Assembly: GCF_029057325.1 (NCBI RefSeq)
Contig: NZ_JAICZW010000103.1
Location: forward strand, 1-33,703
DNA from: Bacteroides sp.
GTDB lineage: Bacteria; Bacteroidota; Bacteroidia; Bacteroidales; Bacteroidaceae
Length of the DNA stretch: 33,703 nucleotides
Direction: 5' to 3'
A program made the position numbers and the translations under genes. Every line of letters begins with the position of its first letter. Within the stretch, counting starts at the first letter, position 1. Below are positions 22,755 through 31,773 of the stretch, piece by piece. The notes under the pieces were generated by a model. The model ran no database searches, was not told the origin of the DNA, and worked only from the letters and a program-made list of their open reading frames with translations.

Positions 22755-22821
22755 TTGCATTGAATTTATTGGGGGATATAGCATAATATCCCCCTGTGTT
22801 ATTTTATTCAAAAGACATCTC

Positions 22822-23658
22822 TTACTTATTAGGAATCTTCTTATAGCAAAGGAACCAACCTTCCCAACCGTTAGAGGAAGGAGCCGCCAATACAAGATGG
22901 TCTCCATCAGCCTTGATGATCTGATAAGTGTAACAACGTTGGTTGCCATCATTAGGCAATACGCCCAACAGAGGTACCGTACCGTTGAAAGTCATCGTAC
23001 CGACTCCCCAACCGGCTACAGCTTGGTCGGTAGTGACTGTTACGGTTCCTGTCTCACCACGACTGGTATTGACACCACTCAGATTGAGTGAAAACCAAGC
23101 ACCGATACCATCGTCCGGCATACCTTTTCTGGCGGCCTGTTCATTAATATCAGCTTGGTCGGGAGCACCCCACCAACCGGGACCCGTATCGCTTCCCCAG
23201 CCGGCGTTACCCCAGTAACGAGACAGTGTATCATCCCATGTCCAAGTGGTGGTAGTAAATCCTCCTTGGCCATCACCGAATATATCGTTGAAGATTGCAG
23301 GCAGGTCGGTAAATCCACTTACATTGACGTTTTTCGTTCCGGACTTTGTAATGGTACCGTCCTGATTTATTGTAGTGATATAGAAGTCGATGCTGCGGGC
23401 AGGCGGTACAATCTGGCAAGTGGGAGCCGTGCCCATCGCTACACAAGCGTCTGTGCTTGCATCATACACCTTCACGTAACGGACAGGATTGACATGGAAG
23501 GTCAAGTTGTTGTTTCCTTCACTCTTGGCGGTGATGGTAAACCCATCGGTCAGCTCCTCGGTTGTCACGTTGGCGCCTCTCTCCACTTCGTCCACTGCCG
23601 GGTCGCAAGCCGTGAAAAGCAAAGCCAGCAACGGAGCTGCAAATAATATCTTTTTCAT
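22822..23658 (-). CDS. SusE-position surface glycan-binding lipoprotein
   Basis: The product has 278 residues with lipobox FTAC (Cys18) followed by acidic residues, typical for surface export in Bacteroides. Residues ~35-125 look like a PKD/Ig-type beta domain. Residues ~125-278 are rich in Trp and Gly (TTTWTWDDTLSRYWGNAGWG, TGPGWWG), fitting a carbohydrate-binding face. The gene follows SusD, the normal place for a SusE-like binding protein. It probably captures mannan chains at the cell surface for the SusCD transporter. Sequence alone does not identify a family, so the role is from position and composition. Confidence 0.82.
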   Translation of the reverse strand: MKKILFAAPLLALLFTACDPAVDEVERGANVTTEELTDGFTITAKSEGNNNLTFHVNPVRYVKVYDASTDACVAMGTAPTCQIVPPARSIDFYITTINQDGTITKSGTKNVNVSGFTDLPAIFNDIFGDGQGGFTTTTWTWDDTLSRYWGNAGWGSDTGPGWWGAPDQADINEQAARKGMPDDGIGAWFSLNLSGVNTSRGETGTVTVTTDQAVAGWGVGTMTFNGTVPLLGVLPNDGNQRCYTYQIIKADGDHLVLAAPSSNGWEGWFLCYKKIPNK

Positions 23659-23697
23659 ACTCTATATTGCTTGTTAAAATTAAACATCCGGTCGGCG

Positions 23698-25485
23698 TCA
23701 TTCCCAACCATTGTATTCACTCTCGGCACCCGCCCATCCTTCGTTCTGTACGACGCTGCCAATGGCGACTTGGCTTTCGGGCATCTTCTGGAAACCTGCC
23801 GTAGCGTTGTAACGGGCGGCGTATCCTCCGTTGTGCGGCGTGTTTTTTCCGGCAATGCCGCAATAGTAAACGGGCTGATTGGTCTGGCGTTCCAATGCCG
23901 CGGCGGCAATGTGCCAACGGCGGATATCGTTCCAACGGATACCCTCAAGCGCTAACTCCCAGCGGCGCTCGTTCTGCAAGGCTTCCAGCGAATAGGCGGC
24001 AATCGGTTCCAATCCTGCACGCTGGCGTACCCGGTTGATGCCGGCAACATCACCCTTCAACTCACTTTGCATCAACAAGACATCGGCGAAGCGGATAAGT
24101 ACCAAGTCGTGGATATTATTCAACTGCATGTTATTGGAACCTTGATCCCAGCCGGAAGCACCATACATCAGATTCTCAAAGCAACATACATAGGGATTTT
24201 CACTGACTTTGATGTATTCCTCCTGCGAACCATCGTTCACACAAGTAACAGGCGACCACTTTTTGGCATAGTAGTCCGTCTCCTGCACAAAGTCAGCCCA
24301 TCCGCCGTATGTGTAAGAAGGCTTGGTTGTCCAATCCTGAATGGTCGCTTCAAGGCGGGCATCCTTACCGTCGCGGTCGGCACGTCTCCAGTCATCCACC
24401 AAATTGGGCGCCACCGGACCGGCTCCCCAACCTTGTCCGAAGGGGAAGGTGTTCCCGTAATCCTGACCACCGCGCACCCCCATGTGCAAGGCGATGCCGT
24501 TGGCATAACCGATGGTGGTTGACCAGGAAGCTAACTTGTTGAATTTGATGGCGAACATGGATTCCGGATTGACGGCATTGTCATCTTCCACCCATTTCAG
24601 GTTCTGTTCTTTGGTATAGTCATAGTCTTCTACCGTGTAGCGGTTGGTATAAGCCCACAGGTTACGGAAGTCGGGCACCAAACTATAACCGGAGTTGTTC
24701 ACGCAGTCGTCCACGTAGGCAATCACGTTCTCTTTGGTCAGCGTGGTACCATCGGGCAAAGCGACGGAAGACATCGGGTTGTAGGTGGTGCTGGTCAGGT
24801 CTGCCAACGACTCGCCATTGCCGTACATCCCTGTATAGAACAGGAAGATACGCGCCAGCAACGCTTCGGCGGTATATTTGTCCACATGACCATCGGTGTT
24901 GCGGACAGCGGGCATCATCTCTACTGCGTCACGCAAGTCCTGTAACATTTGTCCGTAGAGCGTGGATATTTCCCCTTGCGTAACCAGCTCACCGGAAGGG
25001 ATGGTCATTAAAGGTACATTGCCATACATGCTCGCCAAATCAAAGTGGTAGTAGGCACGGAGAAAGAGCGCCTCACCCAGGAACTTAGCCTTGCTGTCTT
25101 CGTTCATCGCCGTGTTGGGCAATGCGCTAATCAGCGTATTGGCACGGTTGATGGCTTGGTAGCGCAATATCCAGAAGTTATTGGTCATATCGGCGTTGTA
25201 GTTGGTAATCAAGTCCATCGCCTGCATCAGCTTGTCGTTGGTACCGCCGCCACCCAGAGCATCGTCACTCGCCAACTGCGCATAGTAAAGGAATGATTCT
25301 TGAGGATAGGCGTGTGTGGCATTCAGGCCCTCATAAATACCGGCAAGCGCCGCAACACCGTCCGCCTCGGACACGGGGAAGTTTCCAGTGGAAAGCTCAC
25401 CCATATTTTCCACATTGTTGATGTCGCAGGATACTACGCCCATTGCAATGCATGCGGAAGCTACTAAATAGGTTATCTTTTTCAT
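23698..25485 (-). CDS. SusD-family outer-membrane glycan-binding lipoprotein
   Basis: The product has 595 residues starting MKKITYLVASACIA with lipobox VVSC. A longer frame overlaps SusC and lacks the signal. SusD signatures are FLGEALFLRAYYHFDLASMYG and VDKYTAEALLARIFLF (TPR core), and near the end AALQNERRWELALEGIRW-type sequence with NDIRRWH. It caps the SusC channel at the surface and binds the imported glycan. It begins 16 bases after the SusC stop. Mannan as ligand is inferred from the surrounding GH26, GH5 and GH130 genes. Confidence 0.96.
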   Translation of the reverse strand: MKKITYLVASACIAMGVVSCDINNVENMGELSTGNFPVSEADGVAALAGIYEGLNATHAYPQESFLYYAQLASDDALGGGGTNDKLMQAMDLITNYNADMTNNFWILRYQAINRANTLISALPNTAMNEDSKAKFLGEALFLRAYYHFDLASMYGNVPLMTIPSGELVTQGEISTLYGQMLQDLRDAVEMMPAVRNTDGHVDKYTAEALLARIFLFYTGMYGNGESLADLTSTTYNPMSSVALPDGTTLTKENVIAYVDDCVNNSGYSLVPDFRNLWAYTNRYTVEDYDYTKEQNLKWVEDDNAVNPESMFAIKFNKLASWSTTIGYANGIALHMGVRGGQDYGNTFPFGQGWGAGPVAPNLVDDWRRADRDGKDARLEATIQDWTTKPSYTYGGWADFVQETDYYAKKWSPVTCVNDGSQEEYIKVSENPYVCCFENLMYGASGWDQGSNNMQLNNIHDLVLIRFADVLLMQSELKGDVAGINRVRQRAGLEPIAAYSLEALQNERRWELALEGIRWNDIRRWHIAAAALERQTNQPVYYCGIAGKNTPHNGGYAARYNATAGFQKMPESQVAIGSVVQNEGWAGAESEYNGWE

Positions 25486-25501
25486 ACGTGTAATCTTTTT
25501 T

Positions 25502-28500
25502 TTAGAATTTAACATTAACACCCAACATATAGGTACGCGGCGTAGGATAGTTACCTACATCGACACCTGTTACCCAAGGTTCGTCGCCATTGATGGCACG
25601 ACCGTTCTCCGGATCCATACCCTTGTAGCCAGTGATAGTAAAGAGGTTCTGTGCAGCCGCATAGACGCGCAGTTGCTGGAACGGACAGTTCTTCCAGATT
25701 CTCTTGACATCGTAGCCGATGGTCAGGTTTTGCAGACGGAAATAGTCGGCGTTCTCTACATAGATGTCGGAGATTGCCTGCCAGTTCACGCCTACGTTCA
25801 TACGGGAAATCAACGGATATTTGTTGGAAGTACCTTCGCCATGCCAGTAGTTATATACCTCAGTGGTGTAATTCTCTTGTTCACCGTCGGTGAACTTGCG
25901 GTAAGAACGTGCCACCTGCTGACCCAGAGCAGCGAAGCCGGTCATGGACAGGTCGAATCCTTTATAACCGAAGTTCAGGCTGAGGCCCATCGTCACGTCG
26001 GGATGCGGATTACCCAAATCTGTTTTATCATCGGCGTTGATGATGCCGTCACCGTTCACGTCCACAAACTTCAGGTCACCCGGTTTCAGGGTGCTTCCTT
26101 GCAGGGAGTTGGCGGCGCTACCGTCCTTCAGTGTAGAAATGTATGCGTTCAGGTCTTCCTGGTTTTGGATGACTCCGGCAGTCTTGTATCCCCAAAAGTA
26201 GCCGATGGGGTGTCCTTCTTCAAAACGGGCCATATAGCCGGTACCCTGAGAGAGGAGGTCGTTGCCACCATTGTTGTATTTGCGGGTACTGTTTACTTCG
26301 GTCACCTCGTTCTGGTTATAAGCGATGTTCCAGTTTACGCCATACGTAAAGTCTTTGCCGACCCGGTCGTTCCAGTTCAACGCAAGTTCTATACCGCGGT
26401 TGCGAACCGTACCGGCATTCTTCAACTGCTCGGAGAAACCTGTGGTAGGAGTGACAGGTACTTTCAGTAGCAGATCTTTCGTCTTCTTTTCGTACCAATC
26501 GAAAGTAAGTCCCAGACGACCGCGCAAGAAGCGTGCGTCAAGACCGATATTGGTCTGTTCGGAAGTTTCCCACGTAATCTCCTCATTTGCCAAACGGGCG
26601 GGAGAAGCGCCGGAAGTGTAACCGTCCTTGTTGTTGCCGAACGAATAGTTACTGAATGCGTCGTAAGCGAAAGTAGCCTGATAAGCGAAGGCATCCACCG
26701 CATTTTTGTTACCGTTCTGTCCCCAGCCGGCGCGGATTTTCAAGAATTCCATCCAATTCTGCGTGCTTTCCATGAACTTCTCGTTGGAAACCACCCAACC
26801 TGCAGAGAAGGAGGGGAAGTAGCCCCAACGCTTGCCCGGAGCGAATACGGACGAACCGTCGGCACGGATAATGGCGGAGAACATATAGGTTTCGTTGAAG
26901 TTATAATTCAAACGGCCGAAGTAGGACATTCCGCGGCTATCGCCATAGGGCTTTCCCGAAACCGTAGCAGCTCCGGTGTTGTTCTTTACAAAGGACATAT
27001 AGGCATGTTTCAAGTCGCCGAATACGGAATTCGTGGCTATTGCCGTCAGATCAAATCCATAATTCGGACGAGATTCACCATATTCGGTACCTACCAATAC
27101 ATCGAAATCATGTTTGGCGATATTGAATTTATAGCTAAGTGTATTCGTGGTGCTCCATCCCCAACCCAATCCGGTCTGGTTGGTTGTCTGGTCTATAGCC
27201 CGGCTATCGCCCTGATCATTCAATTTGTAAACCGGTAGATAGGCGCGCCATGACCAAGAACTCTGGTTGTAGTTCACCTGACCGCGATAGATTAAATTCT
27301 TAATGGGCTGAATTTCCAGCCATCCGCTGAGGTTGAAACCGAAGTTGGTGCTCTTGTTGTTGGCACTCTGACTATTCATCATGGAGGCGATGGGGTTGGT
27401 GGTGTAGGAGTTGTAATTGAACCAACCTTCCGTACCCGAGTTTTTCAAATCGTCATAGCCGAAGTATTCACCATCCTTATTATAGATAGGAACCAACGGA
27501 TTGGCACGCAACATATTCGACAACATATTGCCGTATTGGTTGCCATTGTCAAGACCTTGGTTCTGTTTGTGTTGGAAATAGAGGTTTTCGCCCACTTTCA
27601 CAACGTCAAGACCTGTGTTGTTGCGGTAGAGCACATGTTCGGAGTTCATGCGCACCGTAAAACGGCGGAAGTCTGACTTCACCATGTTGCCGAACACACC
27701 ATCCTGGTATTGATAACCAAGACCGGTAGAGAACTTCGTGCGGTCTGTACCGCTGGTGATATTCAATGCGTGGTTGGTAGTCACTGCATTCTTGTTGCGC
27801 AAAGCTTCCATATAATTGCTTCCTTCATTGGAACCGTCTCTATAAGCGGCCAACAAATCTGCATCGATGAAGCGTGACCAGTCGTGAGGTTCAACACCAC
27901 TGTTGAAACGCACCATGTCCTGTACTTCCATGTATTGCTTGGCAGTCAGCAAATCCGGCATCTTATACACATTCGACCAACCGATGTTTCCATCGTAGCT
28001 GACCTGAATTTTGCCTTCCTTGCCCTGCTTTGTAGTCACCAGAATCACACCGTTGGCAGCTGCCGAACCGTAGATGGCACAAGAGGCAGCGTCTTTCAAT
28101 ACGTCGATACGCTCGATGTCGGCAGGGTTCAGGTTGTTGATGTCACCGCTCACACCGTCGATAATGTAAAGAGGCTTCGTATCACCGTTGGTGCCTGCAC
28201 CACGAATAGTGACCTTAAATCCGTCACCCGGCTGTCCGGAAACCGCCTGGATGTTCACACCCGGCGATTGGCTCTGCAAAGCGCCCAGTGCCTGCGTGGT
28301 ATTCAGCTTCGCGATGTCTTCGCCTTTCACTTCGACCGTGGCGCCCGTTACCAGTTTCTTCTTCTGTACGCCGTAACCCACTACAACGACTTCGTCCAGC
28401 ATCTCGGTGTCTTCCTTTAGTTGGACATTGAATTTTGTCTGGTCGCCTACCACAATCTCCTGCGGCTGATAGCCGATGAAAGAAATCACGATGGTGGCTC

Positions 28501-28747
28501 CCGGCTGAACATCCAGCGTAAAGTTGCCGTCAATGTCGGTGATGACACCGTTTGTGGTTCCTTTTTCCAATACATTGGCACCGATAACCGGTCCCAGAGC
28601 ATCTGTTACAATACCTGTAATCTTCTTTGCTTGCTGCACAGCATCAACTGCATCGACCGATGCGGCGAAAAGTTGCGGAGTATAGGTCAGGCTTACGGCT
28701 GAGCAGATACCCACAAGCAGCGCTGTTTTTCTGAAATTTAAATTCAT
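25502..28747 (-). CDS. SusC-family TonB-dependent glycan transporter
   Basis: The product has 1081 residues. After the signal peptide (ending near QLFAA), residues ~40-115 are the carboxypeptidase-like regulatory domain (ITGIVTDALGPVIGANV, NFTLDVQPGATIVISFIGY). A TonB box follows (LDEVVVVGYG), then the plug (GALQSQSPGVNIQAVSG, PLYIIDGVSGDI, IYGSAAANGVILVTTK). The remainder is the outer-membrane beta-barrel, ending in a phenylalanine (LGVNVKF). It has a normal full length. It is the first gene of its operon, preceded by a ~215-nt leader and a promoter with the shared 15-bp motif. It imports mannan oligosaccharides with SusD, powered by TonB-ExbBD. Confidence 0.97.
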   Translation of the reverse strand: MNLNFRKTALLVGICSAVSLTYTPQLFAASVDAVDAVQQAKKITGIVTDALGPVIGANVLEKGTTNGVITDIDGNFTLDVQPGATIVISFIGYQPQEIVVGDQTKFNVQLKEDTEMLDEVVVVGYGVQKKKLVTGATVEVKGEDIAKLNTTQALGALQSQSPGVNIQAVSGQPGDGFKVTIRGAGTNGDTKPLYIIDGVSGDINNLNPADIERIDVLKDAASCAIYGSAAANGVILVTTKQGKEGKIQVSYDGNIGWSNVYKMPDLLTAKQYMEVQDMVRFNSGVEPHDWSRFIDADLLAAYRDGSNEGSNYMEALRNKNAVTTNHALNITSGTDRTKFSTGLGYQYQDGVFGNMVKSDFRRFTVRMNSEHVLYRNNTGLDVVKVGENLYFQHKQNQGLDNGNQYGNMLSNMLRANPLVPIYNKDGEYFGYDDLKNSGTEGWFNYNSYTTNPIASMMNSQSANNKSTNFGFNLSGWLEIQPIKNLIYRGQVNYNQSSWSWRAYLPVYKLNDQGDSRAIDQTTNQTGLGWGWSTTNTLSYKFNIAKHDFDVLVGTEYGESRPNYGFDLTAIATNSVFGDLKHAYMSFVKNNTGAATVSGKPYGDSRGMSYFGRLNYNFNETYMFSAIIRADGSSVFAPGKRWGYFPSFSAGWVVSNEKFMESTQNWMEFLKIRAGWGQNGNKNAVDAFAYQATFAYDAFSNYSFGNNKDGYTSGASPARLANEEITWETSEQTNIGLDARFLRGRLGLTFDWYEKKTKDLLLKVPVTPTTGFSEQLKNAGTVRNRGIELALNWNDRVGKDFTYGVNWNIAYNQNEVTEVNSTRKYNNGGNDLLSQGTGYMARFEEGHPIGYFWGYKTAGVIQNQEDLNAYISTLKDGSAANSLQGSTLKPGDLKFVDVNGDGIINADDKTDLGNPHPDVTMGLSLNFGYKGFDLSMTGFAALGQQVARSYRKFTDGEQENYTTEVYNYWHGEGTSNKYPLISRMNVGVNWQAISDIYVENADYFRLQNLTIGYDVKRIWKNCPFQQLRVYAAAQNLFTITGYKGMDPENGRAINGDEPWVTGVDVGNYPTPRTYMLGVNVKF

Positions 28748-28968
28748 ACTTGTATTTTTCTTAGTTAATAATGATTGGCCTTTGCCTGGACGGCAAACAC
28801 CGTTTTTTATATAAGGTTAAACTATTCGTCATTGGAAGAACCTTCAACCTTATCTGTAAATGGTTGGTTACACAACATGGGGCTCTAATCCTTTCTCATA
28901 GGCATCATTTTCTTCATTAATGGTTAAACTATCTGTTATCTGTTTTATCAATCTTTAATTAGCATTGG
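28748..28968 (-). promoter_or_regulatory. Long 5' leader of the SusC operon
   Basis: About 215 nt separate the predicted start near 28963 from the SusC ATG, far longer than the ~20-36 nt leaders at the CE7 and GH26 promoters. It contains a TTTGCC/GGCAAA hairpin around 28781-28797 and two GGTTAAACTAT words (28826 and 28922 area). No ORF is seen. Long SusC leaders can be targets of PUL-encoded antisense or trans-acting RNAs, but none is visible here. Confidence 0.5.
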
Positions 28969-29034
28969 CAAAAATAAACCTTTTTCACTATCTTGTATAA
29001 TACTATTTTATCAAAGGGCAATACTCTTTGATAT
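28969..29034 (-). promoter_or_regulatory. Promoter of SusC operon with shared 15-bp operator
   Basis: The -7 box TATTTTTG (minus strand) is at 28969-28976, and the 15-mer AATACTATTTTATCA at 28999-29013. Spacing to the -7 box is identical to that at GH26 and CE7. A second, weaker copy (AATACTCTTTGATAT) begins at 29020, 21 bp away or two helix turns, as expected for paired AraC-type half-sites. Confidence 0.78.
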
Positions 29035-29067
29035 TCCAAATCTTTGTATTCGGCTTTCGTTACCCGG

Positions 29068-30357
29068 TTATTTCAGTTTTTGGTTTTCGGTCCGGATGAT
29101 TTCAATCGTGCTGTCGGTGGCAAATACGGAGTTCAAGCCCTGCTCTTCTTGTGCCGGGTCGCCCGTATAGTCGTCACCTCTTTCCCAAAACACGTGTCCG
29201 GAGTTCAGTTCGGCAAAGCCGCCCCATGCCCAGAAGTTGCATCCGGCAAAGGGACCTCCGCTTTCGCGGTCTTGGCGAATGAGGTCGAACACATAGCGGT
29301 AGTACTCGTCGCGTGCCGTGGTCGGTGCCTCTTTGCAGAAGCGGAGACCGTCGCGTGGGAAGCCGAACTCTTCAAGTACAATCGGCTTGCGGTATTTCCG
29401 TGCCACTGCCGTATGGGCGTCGATGTATTTCCGGGTATTTTCTTTGGCATGCGGCAGGAGTTCGGTCAGGCTGTCCGCCTTCACCCATCCCCAGTTGTAG
29501 GGCCAGATGTGGATGTTCAGGTAACCGATGTTGGGGTCGGCATGAATCTGTTCGTAGAGGGCCATGTCGTTTTCGCATCCCCAAGAGCCTTCGCTGCCGG
29601 AAGAGACCAGATGGTTCGGGTCTATCGATTTGATTTGCGCGGCGACATCCGACATCCAGCGGGCAAAGGGGGCTTTGTTCTCATCGGCGAAGGCGCGAGG
29701 CTCGTTACCAATCTGCCAAGACATGAGGGTGGGGTCATCCACATATTTTAGCTGATTATACCTATTGGTGCGTGAAACGATATAGTTGACATGATTGGCA
29801 AACAATGCCTGTGCGCTGTCTGATTGCGGGAACTGCTTGACATACTCCATATATGCGGGCCATCCGTCCACGGCAGGCACCACGGCATCGCCATGTCCCG
29901 ACCATTGCAGATAGACCGAATAGCCGCCGCTCCATTCCCATGAGTTGTTCAGATAGAGCACAGCCGTCATGTCGCGCTTGCGCAGCTCGTTCATGAAATA
30001 GTCTAAACCGTCCAAAATCGTATCGTTGTAAACGCCGGGTGCTGTCTGCAAGGAGGGTTCTACCCGTGTTTTCACCCCGTTTTTGCCATCGGCACCCACC
30101 AGCACACGGAGGTTGTTGACGCCGATGCTCTTCAGGAAATCCAATTCCCGATGCAGCCGTTTTCTGTCGCCTCCCTCGCCTTCGGAACCAAGGATGGCGC
30201 CGTACCAGAAGTTGGCACCTACAAAATAATAAGGTTTCCCGTCACGAACGAACTGCCCGTCGGCGTTGACCGTGACGAACGAATGTTCTACAGGCTTCGT
30301 GGTACATGCTCCCAAAAGGGGTAAAAGTATCGCAAGTAAAGGAAAAAGTTTCTTCAT
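29068..30357 (-). CDS. GH5 (probably GH5_7) endo-beta-mannanase lipoprotein
   Basis: The product has 429 residues starting MKKLFPLLAILLPLLGAC with Cys18 as lipid-anchor site. A longer frame overlaps the CE7 gene. Landmarks of the mannanase subfamily are YYFVGANFWYGAIL near the N-terminus, IGNEPRAF with acid/base Glu219, HIWPYNWGW, and LEEFGFPRDG with nucleophile Glu330. The family cuts internal beta-1,4-mannosidic bonds. It lies 55 bases after CE7 and shares that transcript. The lipobox suggests a periplasmic or outer-membrane enzyme acting with the GH26 enzyme. Subfamily 7 is assigned from motifs and context. Confidence 0.94.
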   Translation of the reverse strand: MKKLFPLLAILLPLLGACTTKPVEHSFVTVNADGQFVRDGKPYYFVGANFWYGAILGSEGEGGDRKRLHRELDFLKSIGVNNLRVLVGADGKNGVKTRVEPSLQTAPGVYNDTILDGLDYFMNELRKRDMTAVLYLNNSWEWSGGYSVYLQWSGHGDAVVPAVDGWPAYMEYVKQFPQSDSAQALFANHVNYIVSRTNRYNQLKYVDDPTLMSWQIGNEPRAFADENKAPFARWMSDVAAQIKSIDPNHLVSSGSEGSWGCENDMALYEQIHADPNIGYLNIHIWPYNWGWVKADSLTELLPHAKENTRKYIDAHTAVARKYRKPIVLEEFGFPRDGLRFCKEAPTTARDEYYRYVFDLIRQDRESGGPFAGCNFWAWGGFAELNSGHVFWERGDDYTGDPAQEEQGLNSVFATDSTIEIIRTENQKLK

Positions 30358-30412
30358 GTTCTTCTTAATTAATAGTTTCAGAATTTGTTCGGGAGTTAAC
30401 TCCTGAAACAAC

Positions 30413-31696
30413 CTATTCTTCATTAAACAGCCGTTTCCTTATCCACTCCTGCCATTCGTCCCATTGCTCCTGATACCAGTAGTGCCCGGTCTCCAGATAG
30501 AGATGCAACTCTTTCGGGGCGGTGATTCCGTTATAGGCGGCATACATGGAGGTGGGAGGGCATACTTCGTCGTTATAGCCCCAACTGAACCAGCCGGGCA
30601 CGCGCAGCAGGAGGGCGAAGTTTGCCGTGTCGTAGTAGCGTATCGTCCGGAGCTCCTTCTCATCGGGGGTGCCGTTATAATAGAAGTAGTGGGGCCAGCC
30701 GCAAGCACGTTTCTTGAAGAATGCCTCGTGGTCGCATAAAGCGGGATGGACCGCCGCCAGGAAAGTGACACGCGAATCGAGTGCAGCTGTAATCACGGAC
30801 AGCGCACCGCCCTGACTGGAACCGGTGACGCCCAGCGCCTTCCCGTTGTATTGCGGCAGCGAGCAGATGAAATCCACGGCACGCAGAGCACCTACAATTA
30901 CGCGGTTATAGTAGGAGGCGTCCCGGTTGTCGCGGCCGAACGTCCAGTAATTGTTCAGCGCACCGCTTGCCAACGCGTCGTAAACCGATTGTTGCATCGT
31001 TACGGGAATGCCGTGTATGCCCACTTCCAGCGTAATCACCTTTCCCGGTGCCGTATAGGTATCTCCTGAATAGGGGCGTACGCCAGCACCCGGTACCCGG
31101 AGCAGAGCGGGGTATGTGCCTTCTTTCTTGGGGATGCTGAGGATGCCGTAGAAACGCCCTCCCCAAGCCTTGGTCTGGAAACTGACGTGATAGACGTTGT
31201 CCGTCTCCGTGCAGCGTTCGGGCAGCAGGGTCATCACCGGGTTCAACGGTGTCTTGCGTGCCTCTTCCAGCGTCTTGGCCCAATACTCTCGGAAGTCGGC
31301 GGGAAATTCCGAGGCGGCACGTAGCTGTTCGGGAGCGTATGCCGATGTAGCGAGGCCTTCATACGTCTGCCCATTCACGTGCGCCTTGACCTTGCAGCGC
31401 AAGAAACCGGCGGTTTTCAGGGTGCCTTGCAGTTTCAGGGTACCGTCTTTCAGCACCACTCCTTTCTTTGTTTCAGTAGGGTACATCTCCGGTCCCAGTT
31501 CATAGTCTATCTTCACATCGGGCAACAGATTTTGCGCTTTCACCACCCGGATGGTAAACGTACACTTTTCATTCAGGCCATACACCCAGTCGTTGCGGTC
31601 GGGTGAAACGACCACGCGGATTTCGTTGCCGCGTATCTGCGCCATTGTGGCGAATGCGCACAGCAGACAGATGCATAAAGAGGATAATCGTTTCAT
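30413..31696 (-). CDS. CE7-type acetyl esterase (acetyl xylan esterase family)
   Basis: The product has 427 residues starting MKRLSSLCICLLCA with a signal peptide ending near ATMAQ. An ATG ten codons upstream would lie before the predicted transcription start, so it is rejected. Residues ~20-115 form an Ig-like N-terminal domain. The rest is an alpha/beta hydrolase of the AXE1 family, with nucleophile Ser294 in TGSSQGG, Asp376 in GYNDEVCPP and His405 in ETGHYW. The family removes acetyl groups from short oligosaccharides. It is first in the CE7-GH5 operon and directly follows a promoter with the shared operator. Acetylated mannan is the inferred substrate. Confidence 0.93.
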   Translation of the reverse strand: MKRLSSLCICLLCAFATMAQIRGNEIRVVVSPDRNDWVYGLNEKCTFTIRVVKAQNLLPDVKIDYELGPEMYPTETKKGVVLKDGTLKLQGTLKTAGFLRCKVKAHVNGQTYEGLATSAYAPEQLRAASEFPADFREYWAKTLEEARKTPLNPVMTLLPERCTETDNVYHVSFQTKAWGGRFYGILSIPKKEGTYPALLRVPGAGVRPYSGDTYTAPGKVITLEVGIHGIPVTMQQSVYDALASGALNNYWTFGRDNRDASYYNRVIVGALRAVDFICSLPQYNGKALGVTGSSQGGALSVITAALDSRVTFLAAVHPALCDHEAFFKKRACGWPHYFYYNGTPDEKELRTIRYYDTANFALLLRVPGWFSWGYNDEVCPPTSMYAAYNGITAPKELHLYLETGHYWYQEQWDEWQEWIRKRLFNEE

Positions 31697-31723
31697 GATA
31701 TTGGTTTTTAAGTTTTTCGGTTG

Positions 31724-31768
31724 CAAAAATAGGCTCTTTCAGAAGATGGAACCGATACTATTTTATCA
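31724..31768 (-). promoter_or_regulatory. Promoter of CE7-GH5 operon with shared 15-bp operator
   Basis: The -7 box TATTTTTG (minus strand) is at 31724-31731 and the 15-mer GATACTATTTTATCA at 31754-31768, with 22 bases between, as at the other two PUL promoters. The start would be near 31718, giving a leader of about 20 nt. The motif ends five bases before the AraC stop codon, so promoter and regulator gene are tightly packed. Confidence 0.78.
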
Positions 31769-31773
31769 CATTC

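Noticed and set aside
31697..31726. Upstream start for the CE7 esterase
   Set aside because: The -7 box at 31724-31731 places transcription start near 31718, after that ATG; the ATG at 31696 starts a proper signal peptide.
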